21,454 nt of DNA, taken from an uncultured Prevotella sp. GTDB lineage: Bacteria > Bacteroidota > Bacteroidia > Bacteroidales > Bacteroidaceae. Within the stretch, counting starts at the first letter, position 1. Each line of letters begins with the position of its first letter. Positions 15,791-21,454 of this stretch are shown in pieces. The stretch lies in contig ONMG01000144.1 in NCBI GenBank assembly GCA_900318855.1, positions 1 through 21,454 on the forward strand, given 5' to 3'. The position numbers and the translations under genes were made by a program. The notes below the pieces were generated by a model. It saw nothing but the letters and a program-made list of their open reading frames with translations. It was not told where the DNA came from and searched no databases.

Positions 15791-17083
15791 TTATTTGCTC
15801 ACGAAGAGGCCCTCGACAACGACGTCGCCCCTGACAAGTTCGGCTGGGAAGACTCCTATGCCATTGGCCTTGAAGGCAGAGCGCGGAATCACCTGCTCCA
15901 CATATTGTGGTGTACCGTGCAGCAGGCGGTCGGCAGTGAGGTTATAGCCATAACGCACGCGCACACCACTGAAAGTAAACCCATGCGAGGGAATCACTTT
16001 CACGGCTATGGCCTTGCCGAAAGGCAGCTTGAGTGCTGCCAAGGGGCGGCCATCGGCCATGACGACCTCACCATTGCGACCCTCCTGATTGACCGTGACC
16101 GTCGATGGATGGACATTCAGCCGGGTGTCGACGACGGCGGAGCCACGCTCCAGTCGCAGGCGATAATAGCCATAGGGTGTTGAAGCAGGCAGATCGACAG
16201 CGCCATCGAAACGCTCGTCAGGTGCAAACTGTCCGTCGTTATTGAGGTCGATGCTCACCGCGCCCTTTCCAGCAGGCTGCCCATTGATAGTGAATACGGC
16301 ATGCTCACCTCGAGTGACATCGAGGGCCTGCTCCAGCATCGCGGCATAGCGGGGCAACCGGCCATCGGCAAGCTGCGGCACTCGAATCTCCGTACCTATG
16401 ACATCCTGCGCGGTGACACCCACAGAAAGGATACCTTCGGAGGCTGCCACCGTGGCACCTTCGGGTGAGAATGCGAGAGGATAACTGGTGGACAAAGTGG
16501 CCGACACGGGACTATTGTTGACAGCCATCGTACCGATGTAAGTCATGAAGTCGGAAGCGAGGTCGTGCGTCGATTCACAGTCGGGCACCACTACCAGACT
16601 GTGGATGTCGATGCCTCCGGCTCCCTTCACGGGGAATACGGCGTCAGTCCATTGACCTGGTTCTACGCTTTGTGTAGAATACACCCAGAACTGCTCGGTC
16701 CGATTGCTCTGTCCGGGTCGGTCGTGACGTTTGCCAAGACCGATAAGCATGGTGCGGCCAGCCTTGGGCTTCAAGATGCGCACATGGACGTACTTTAGCT
16801 GGGGAGTGAGTTCAAAAGGATCGCGCAGGTCTATTCGCAGACCGTAGGTGTTGGAGCCATAGCGCGAGCGTTGGAAGGCGATGGTACCCTGCTCCAAGCT
16901 GACATGGCCTTTAAGTTGTCCAGTCATGAAGGGTGAGTGCTCCCATGAATCGTAGACTCCAAGCCCACCCCACTGCAGGCTGTCGGAAGCAGTGGCAGCA
17001 GTGGAACGCTGGACTGTCAGCGAAAGAAGACCGATAAGGGATAGAGTGACACACCTTTTTATATATAATAAGGAAGTATTCAT
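15791..17083 (-). CDS. Secreted protein of unknown function, partner of GH29 fucosidase
   Basis: I do not recognise this 430-residue protein as a named family. It has a signal peptide (CVTLSLIGLLSLTVQ, cleavage near AATA at about 30). Residues about 35-190 look like a beta-sandwich of the carbohydrate-binding kind (QWGGLGVYDSWEHSP, then strands around LRIDLRDPF and KYVHVRILKPKAG). A second part, about 200-330, contains IDLNNDGQFAPDERF (278-292), which resembles a calcium-binding DxNxDG loop. The C-terminal 100 residues resemble an immunoglobulin-like or repeat domain with no visible sorting tail. It starts 24 bp after the fucosidase stop on the same strand and is followed by a strong terminator, so it is the second gene of a two-gene operon. 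A glycan-binding or accessory role for the fucosidase is inferred from context only. Confidence 0.75.
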   Translation of the reverse strand: MNTSLLYIKRCVTLSLIGLLSLTVQRSTAATASDSLQWGGLGVYDSWEHSPFMTGQLKGHVSLEQGTIAFQRSRYGSNTYGLRIDLRDPFELTPQLKYVHVRILKPKAGRTMLIGLGKRHDRPGQSNRTEQFWVYSTQSVEPGQWTDAVFPVKGAGGIDIHSLVVVPDCESTHDLASDFMTYIGTMAVNNSPVSATLSTSYPLAFSPEGATVAASEGILSVGVTAQDVIGTEIRVPQLADGRLPRYAAMLEQALDVTRGEHAVFTINGQPAGKGAVSIDLNNDGQFAPDERFDGAVDLPASTPYGYYRLRLERGSAVVDTRLNVHPSTVTVNQEGRNGEVVMADGRPLAALKLPFGKAIAVKVIPSHGFTFSGVRVRYGYNLTADRLLHGTPQYVEQVIPRSAFKANGIGVFPAELVRGDVVVEGLFVSK

Positions 17084-17107
17084 TGCTGTTGGTGATTGTA
17101 AGGAAGT

Positions 17108-18625
17108 TCAATAAACTGCTATCTCGGAGAGCGTGGGGCAGGCCTTGGCGTCGGTGATGGTGAGCCGCAAGGCCTTCACACGGTAGCCGTCACCAAAACT
17201 GTCGGCTGTAGAGCCATTGAGGGGCAGGAGGCGCTTGTAGCCAATAGTAGTGGTAGGGATGTTGCCACCACGCTTCTCCCAGTTGACACCGTCGACCGAG
17301 GTCTCCACGACAAACGACTTCACACGCTGCCCGAGTCGGATGTACTCTTGCAGTACGACGTAGCGCACGGTCTGCAGCTGGTTCCAGCTGAGCGTTATCG
17401 TGGCCTTTACCGTACCGTCGGGTGCACACCAGTAGGTCGACGCATTGCCGTCGGTGAGATTTCGGGCATTGTAGTCGCGGTTGACTCCGGCAGATCTGAC
17501 GCACGATGCGTCCACTTTGGCCTTCAGAGCGAGATTGCGTCCCAGTCGCTGACGGAGCAGCTGCCCGAAGCGCCTCAGACTTTCCACCTCGTCTTGGGGC
17601 AGACGCCCGCTGCGGTCGGGCGGACAGTTGAGTATCAGCGTGGAGTTGCGTCCCACGGTCTCAAGGTACATCTGAAAGGTGCGCTCGGGTGTGAGTGACT
17701 TCTGTCCGGGATGCCAGAACCAGCCTTTGTCGGTGAACTTGGCATCGCTTTCGCCCGGCAGCCAGTACCACCCATTCATGGTGCCATACATGCCATTGCC
17801 CTCGGGCGAGTAGCCCCGCTCCTCCGGACTCCAGTTGGTCTCGCCTGCCCAACCGCTCTCGTTCCCAATCCAGCGCGCCTCTCCCCCGACGCCCCAAAGG
17901 ATGATGTTGGGACACACGTTGTGGATGGAGTCGCGCAGGTTGGGCACATCGTAGTAAGTCTCGCGGTCAATCTTCACCGTGGTCTTCCTTCCGCCATAGT
18001 AGCCTGAACCGCCGTTGGCCCCGTCGAACCACATCTCGAACTGGTCGTTACCGTAGTTGGCCAGTTCAGCGCATTGCTTCAGAAACACGTCGGAGACATA
18101 GCGGTCGGTGCCGTAGTAAGCACTGTTGCGGTCCCAGGGCGAGACGTAGAAGCCGTATTTCAGGCCGAGCTTGCGGGCTGCAGCTGCGAAGTCGCGTGGA
18201 ATATTCGTGCTACGGCCGTGTTCGTTTCCCGCTTTCGTGATGTTATGAGTGGTGGTGGCAGTAGGCCAGAGACAGAACCCGTCGTGGTGCTTCACCACGG
18301 CGATGCCCCCTTTCATGCCGGCTGCCTTCACGGCCTTCAGCCACTGCATGGGATTGGGCTTGGCTGTAGGTGCAAAGAGTGCTTCGGCTTCATCGCCGTT
18401 GCCCCATTCGCGATCGGTGTAGGTGTTCATGCCATAGTGGAAGAAGGCATAGAACTCCGTCGACTGCCACTTCAGCTGACGCTCTGAAGGGACCGGGAAG
18501 ACGGGAGCTGGTTCATTGTCAGGATTGGGCAGTGTCTGAGGCTGCACTCCGGCATTCTGTGCTGACAACCATGTCGCCGGGCCCAGGGAGAGCAACAATA
18601 CCAGGCTCTTTAAACGTACAATCAT
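17108..18625 (-). CDS. Secreted alpha-L-fucosidase, GH29, with discoidin domain
   Basis: A 505-residue exo-glycosidase expected to release terminal L-fucose with retention. The signal peptide is MIVRLKSLVLLLSLGPATWLSAQ. The GH29 barrel spans about 48-360, with FHYGMNTYTDREWGNG (62-77), VVKHHDGFCLWPT and the nucleophile D201 in MWFDGANG. The RWIGNESG segment (251-258) suggests E256 as acid/base. MNTYTDREWG and RWxGNE are reminiscent of subfamily B enzymes, which favour alpha-1,3/1,4 branched fucose, but that subdivision is inference. Residues about 364-505 form an F5/8-type (discoidin, CBM32-like) domain (NLALKAKVDAS..., LTDGNASTYWCAPDG, VRYVVLQEYIRLGQRVKSF). It lies divergent from the GH16 gene and 24 bp upstream of an unknown secreted protein in the same operon. 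Confidence 0.95.
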   Translation of the reverse strand: MIVRLKSLVLLLSLGPATWLSAQNAGVQPQTLPNPDNEPAPVFPVPSERQLKWQSTEFYAFFHYGMNTYTDREWGNGDEAEALFAPTAKPNPMQWLKAVKAAGMKGGIAVVKHHDGFCLWPTATTTHNITKAGNEHGRSTNIPRDFAAAARKLGLKYGFYVSPWDRNSAYYGTDRYVSDVFLKQCAELANYGNDQFEMWFDGANGGSGYYGGRKTTVKIDRETYYDVPNLRDSIHNVCPNIILWGVGGEARWIGNESGWAGETNWSPEERGYSPEGNGMYGTMNGWYWLPGESDAKFTDKGWFWHPGQKSLTPERTFQMYLETVGRNSTLILNCPPDRSGRLPQDEVESLRRFGQLLRQRLGRNLALKAKVDASCVRSAGVNRDYNARNLTDGNASTYWCAPDGTVKATITLSWNQLQTVRYVVLQEYIRLGQRVKSFVVETSVDGVNWEKRGGNIPTTTIGYKRLLPLNGSTADSFGDGYRVKALRLTITDAKACPTLSEIAVY

Positions 18626-18653
18626 AGTAGTATCGGGTTTTGAGATTAGACTA

Positions 18654-18661
18654 CAAAATTA
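18654..18661 (-). promoter_or_regulatory. -7 promoter element of the fucosidase operon
   Basis: TAATTTTG on the minus strand matches TAnnTTTG and lies about 28 bp before the ATG at 18625. A correctly spaced -33 TTTG is not evident: the nearest one, read from plus-strand CAAA at 18690-18693, gives a spacer of 28 nt. Confidence 0.45.
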
Positions 18662-18833
18662 AGACTTTAGACTATAACTGCCGACCGTCCAAAGGATTCA
18701 TTAAGTAACATTAAGTTTTTTCTCCACTTTCGGGTACGGTCGATTCTGTCCGGCAGCCACCACACAAGCTCACTAACGGCATTCCGTTCTAAAGATATCA
18801 GGCTAAAGATATGGTAGTTCACACGATTTGTCG

Positions 18834-18841
18834 TAACTTTG
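18834..18841 (+). promoter_or_regulatory. -7 promoter element of the GH16 gene
   Basis: TAACTTTG followed by CAAAG matches TAnnTTTG and lies about 32 bp before ATG 18874. The 13-base string TAACTTTGCAAAG is identical to that before the metalloprotease gene. Confidence 0.6.
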
Positions 18842-18873
18842 CAAAGTAGAAACCCTTATAACGAAAAGCCCCT

Positions 18874-19656
18874 ATGAAGAAAACCATTTTACTGCTATTC
18901 ATTGCGCTGTTCTCAGTGACCTCATGCAGTCATCAAGGCTCATGGCAACTGGTGTGGCAGGATGATTTCAAAGGCAATCGTCTTGACAGCACCGTATGGG
19001 GACGCATCGACCGGGGAAAGGCCGAATGGAACAAATTCATGTCGAAGGATGACCGTCTCTACGACGTGAAGGACGGCATGCTCATCTTGAGAGGCATGAA
19101 GAACGACCATCCCGACACCGACACGGCCACCTACATCACCGGTGGCGTGTGGACCAAAGACAGGCATGCATTCGTGGGCGGGAAGACTGCCATCCGCGCC
19201 CGGCTCCACGGAGCGAGAGGAGCCTGGCCGGCCTTCTGGATGCTCCCCTTTGATGGCAGCCACAACCCCTGGCCTTATGGCGGCGAAGTGGATATCATGG
19301 AACGACTCAACAATGACAGCATTGCCTATCAGACTGTACATTCACATTACACCTACAATCTGAAGCTCTCGACAACACCTCAACACGGTAGCACCGGAGG
19401 CATTCATCGCGATGAGTTCAATGTCTACGCCGTGGAATACTATCCCGACAGCCTGGTGTTCACCATCAACGGCAAGAAGACGTTCACCTACCCGAAGATC
19501 GCCACCGACAAGCCCGGACAGTACCCCTTCTATCAGCCGATGTTCCTGTTGCTCGACATGCAGCTGGGGGGCAACTGGGTAGGAAAAATCGACCCCAAAG
19601 ACCTGCCCGTTCAAATGGAGATCGACTGGGTGAGGCACTATCAACTCAGGAAATAA
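18874..19656 (+). CDS. GH16 family endo-glycosidase lipoprotein
   Basis: A 260-residue lipoprotein: MKKTILLLFIALFSVTSCSH has a lipobox with Cys18 as the lipidated residue, so it should be anchored in the outer membrane. The rest is a single GH16 beta-sandwich. The catalytic signature is GGEVDIMERLN with E138 (nucleophile), D140 and E143 (acid/base) in the ExDxxE beta-bulge arrangement. Substrate-cleft aromatics include W118, F121-W122 and W133 (GAWPAFWMLP and NPWPYGGE). GH16 members cleave internal beta-1,3 or beta-1,4 links in laminarin, galactans or, for several gut Bacteroides lipoproteins, mucin O-glycan poly-LacNAc. The neighbouring fucosidase favours the host-glycan option, but laminarinase activity cannot be excluded. 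It is monocistronic, divergent from the fucosidase operon and convergent with the LuxR-type gene. Confidence 0.93.
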   Translation: MKKTILLLFIALFSVTSCSHQGSWQLVWQDDFKGNRLDSTVWGRIDRGKAEWNKFMSKDDRLYDVKDGMLILRGMKNDHPDTDTATYITGGVWTKDRHAFVGGKTAIRARLHGARGAWPAFWMLPFDGSHNPWPYGGEVDIMERLNNDSIAYQTVHSHYTYNLKLSTTPQHGSTGGIHRDEFNVYAVEYYPDSLVFTINGKKTFTYPKIATDKPGQYPFYQPMFLLLDMQLGGNWVGKIDPKDLPVQMEIDWVRHYQLRK

Positions 19657-19663
19657 CCCCCTT

Positions 19664-19687
19664 CCCGACTATGGACTGACAGTCGGG
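19664..19687. terminator. Hairpin between convergent GH16 and regulator genes
   Basis: CCCGACT (19664-19670) pairs with AGTCGGG (19681-19687) across a 10-nt loop. It begins 8 bp after the GH16 stop and lies 57 bp past the stop of the convergent gene. There is no T-run. Confidence 0.5.
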
Positions 19688-19743
19688 CAGAACGGCACAA
19701 GAAGGTTTGAGAGCAAGGCTGACAGCAGGTCATCGGAGCACGC

Positions 19744-20805
19744 TCAAGGCGCTTCTTCACCTTGGATTCGGGGATATCCCTTCTCGGTCAGGATATCCGT
19801 GAGAAACTGCTGAAGATCCTGCCCTGCGGGTACTTTCAGCTTGCGGCGGATATGTGTGCGCACCACATCGATATTATTCTCAGTCTTGCCCAGCAACTGA
19901 CATATCTCCCCCCGCTTCTTCCCTTGCAGGATGAGTTTACACACATCGAGTTCCGTCTTGGTGAAATCCGGGAAGAGTGTCTTCAAGTCGCAGCCTTCCA
20001 CAATATGCCTTTTCACATAGAGGCCCACCACATTGATGATGTTGCGCTGCGACTTGGGCGTGAGCATGGCAAAGAACCGGTCGGCGCCATCAACTGTAGG
20101 ATTGCTGTCGTTGCTCATCCGCAGATAGGCCTCAATCTCCCGCCCATTGAGCCGCACGGCTCGAATCAAGGTCGACTCCCAATGATGCATGATTGTGTTC
20201 TCTTCCGACACCCTCATCACATTGCGCCTCAGCACTTCGCCAAGCACACAGACGAAGAGCTCCACGAAAACGAAGAAGCAGAACACCAGCCAAAGGGAAG
20301 GTGCGTGCAGGTAAGCGGCTGTCAGACCATAGACCAGTAGACTGATGGCTGCGATGATGAAGGGAGTGAGCCTTACGAATGCCAGCACGAGGAAGAACAG
20401 GGCCAGCATCGTGGTGACCTGATTGCCGAGGATGAGCTGAAGGTAATGAGGGTCGCTGTGTGTCGTCGCAAAGAAATAGCAACGCACCGCTATGCAGCCC
20501 TGAGAAACAAGGGTGACAAGGGTGAGCGCCTGGGGAATGGTGACCTTGCGGGCCAGATAGAGTGAGAACAAGACCAAGCAGACGAAAAGATGAACGCCGC
20601 TCATCGTGAGCGGTAGCGCTTGCTGTGAGCCACCCATACTCAGAAACTGCATGGAGACTACCGTTACCACAAGGACGACATGGAGCAGATAGACAATGAC
20701 ACGCTGCCGTTCTATGACATTGGCTGCACGCGATTGCAGGAAGGCGGACACACGGCTGCCAACCGGAGTCCAAACTCTACGCATGATGCTGTTGCTTGCT
20801 TTCAT
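19744..20805 (-). CDS. Membrane-anchored LuxR-type HTH transcriptional regulator
   Basis: A 353-residue protein with about six predicted transmembrane segments in its N-terminal 190 residues (near 36-56, 69-85, 92-112, 128-145, 148-166, 170-190). A cytoplasmic linker of about 85 residues follows, and then a LuxR-type DNA-binding domain at about 278-326 (FPDFTKTELDVCKLILQGKKRGEICQLLGKTENNIDVVRTHIRRKL). KTENNIDVVRTHIRRKL is the recognition helix region. There is no receiver, kinase or TPR domain. Such one-component 'membrane LuxR' proteins occur in Bacteroidetes and are presumed to sense an envelope or membrane signal and act on DNA from the membrane; targets are unknown. ATG 20805 is used, though ATG at 20784 (residue 8) would also fit. 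The neighbouring glycosidase genes are possible targets. Confidence 0.87.
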   Translation of the reverse strand: MKASNSIMRRVWTPVGSRVSAFLQSRAANVIERQRVIVYLLHVVLVVTVVSMQFLSMGGSQQALPLTMSGVHLFVCLVLFSLYLARKVTIPQALTLVTLVSQGCIAVRCYFFATTHSDPHYLQLILGNQVTTMLALFFLVLAFVRLTPFIIAAISLLVYGLTAAYLHAPSLWLVFCFFVFVELFVCVLGEVLRRNVMRVSEENTIMHHWESTLIRAVRLNGREIEAYLRMSNDSNPTVDGADRFFAMLTPKSQRNIINVVGLYVKRHIVEGCDLKTLFPDFTKTELDVCKLILQGKKRGEICQLLGKTENNIDVVRTHIRRKLKVPAGQDLQQFLTDILTEKGYPRIQGEEAP

Positions 20806-20948
20806 TCTTCGTTTCTATCCTTGCCGAAGGCCAAGGCAACCTTCAACCGGAGGACTGTTGTCTTTCAATTATTGTTTTCTTTGGCGGTTTGCAGGAGGCA
20901 ATCCGTCCCTTCGCCCGACGGCGTGTGCGCCCCTACCCTTTGCAGCTG

Positions 20949-20956
20949 CAAATATA
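20949..20956 (-). promoter_or_regulatory. -7 promoter element of the LuxR-type regulator
   Basis: TATATTTG on the minus strand matches TAnnTTTG about 143 bp before ATG 20805. That would give a leader of roughly 135 nt, long enough for regulation. A clear -33 TTTG is not seen. Confidence 0.4.
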
Positions 20957-21239
20957 ACGCTTTTTCCCCATAAACACCGCATCCCGTCGGAGTTTTAATC
21001 CATCTTTAGGGTTTTTATGGCAAAAGCCGTGGAATATCAGCGGAAGCAGTCTGAGCACTCCTGTCAAGCCTTTGGAAGAGACCTATTTCGCAGCATAGTC
21101 CAGAGCCACCTGACACTCATGGTGCAGAAGCCCGCAGCTGTTAGGAACAGTCACAACTCTCCCTAACGGCCACTTCTGCTGACATAAGCTGCCAAAAGAA
21201 AAACAGGGGGAACTGGGTGTGTTCTGTGGATTAGTTAAT

Positions 21240-21296
21240 CCCCTGTCCAAGCACCCCCATAGCTTGCGGATGACTACAAAGAGCTGGACAGTGGGG
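21240..21296. repeat. Long imperfect inverted repeat with inner stem
   Basis: CCCC-TGTCCA (21240-21249) is complementary to TGGACA-GT-GGGG (21285-21296) apart from a two-base bulge. An inner CAAGC (21248-21252)/GCTTG (21262-21266) overlaps the arm. GGATTA-GT-TAATCC (21228-21241) sits directly before it. Confidence 0.45.
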
Positions 21297-21392
21297 ACTG
21301 CAAGAGGGGTCAGCACTGTGGTTTTCACGGGGTTAAGTCGGTGTTTTTGTGGGGTTAATGCTTGGGGGCCTATATGGTAATCCTATAGTTAC

Positions 21393-21400
21393 TATGTTTG
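21393..21400 (+). promoter_or_regulatory. -7 promoter-like element pointing out of the window
   Basis: TATGTTTG followed by CAAACG matches TAnnTTTG on the plus strand. The gene it would serve starts beyond the window. Confidence 0.4.
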
Positions 21401-21454
21401 CAAACGCTAACGCAAAGTAAGACCATTGGATATTCGCTCTCGGGGGCTGCGAGC

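Larger units (their letters stand above)
20999..21454. other. Right-edge region without recognisable gene
   Basis: An 81-codon minus-strand frame at 21083-21328 has no recognisable domain and odd composition, so it is not called. The region holds inverted repeats (21228-21241 and 21240-21296), GTTAGG/CCTAAC around 21140-21165, two GGGGTTAA copies near 21330-21360, and an outward promoter-like element at 21393-21400. Confidence 0.6.

Noticed and set aside
21083..21328. An 81-codon minus-strand frame at the right edge
   Set aside because: It has no recognisable domain, overlaps inverted repeats, and lacks a promoter or neighbours that would support it.
20999..21454. tRNA gene in the right-edge region
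   Set aside because: No cloverleaf with GTTCRA T-loop and matching acceptor stem could be found by eye.

Overview
The window looks like a chromosomal segment from a member of the Bacteroidota, most likely Prevotellaceae (Prevotella, Segatella or a relative). Four things point there: promoter elements of the Bacteroidetes type (TAnnTTTG near -7, in one case with a TTTG element exactly 19 nt upstream), start codons without strong Shine-Dalgarno sequences, a cytochrome bd operon led by a small DUF4492-type membrane protein, and a giant secreted protein ending in a short 'GIYTVDGRKV...LPKGLYIIDGKKVIIK'-like tail typical of Prevotella exported proteins. No rRNA, tRNA, CRISPR array, integrase or intact insertion sequence was seen.

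Left part (1-5615, all minus strand): the 5' 628 codons of dnaK, a secreted GH20 beta-hexosaminidase upstream of it, and a tandem pair of TraB/GumN-family exported proteins. The downstream TraB copy keeps the family's conserved residues. The upstream copy has lost them, so it looks like a pseudoenzyme. Next comes about 1 kb without an intact gene (5616-6662). It holds a good promoter for the TraB pair, a stretch with coding-like composition that may be a gene remnant, and a short array of 22-bp palindromic tandem repeats.

Middle part (6663-10672, minus strand): a metallophosphoesterase, a perfect-stem terminator, and the cytochrome bd quinol oxidase operon (DUF4492 protein, cydA, cydB) behind a near-consensus promoter. 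This is the micro-aerobic respiration module of the cell. On the other side of a structured intergenic region is a 1398-residue secreted metzincin-type metalloprotease with BspA-like leucine-rich repeats and a sorting-like C-terminus (11107-15303, plus).

Right part (15746-20956): a glycan-degradation neighbourhood. A secreted GH29 alpha-L-fucosidase with a discoidin domain and a secreted protein of unknown function form a minus-strand operon. This operon is divergent from a GH16 lipoprotein hydrolase. A membrane-anchored LuxR-type regulator lies convergent to GH16. Exo-fucosidase plus endo-acting GH16, with a GH20 hexosaminidase about 13 kb away, would fit host or mucin-type glycan use; that is inference. 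The last 450 bases hold no recognisable gene, but they contain inverted repeats and a -7-like element pointing out of the window.

Most of the window is conventional. The points most worth a second look are the degenerate TraB paralogue, the unknown secreted partner of the fucosidase, the protease architecture, and the structured intergenic elements.
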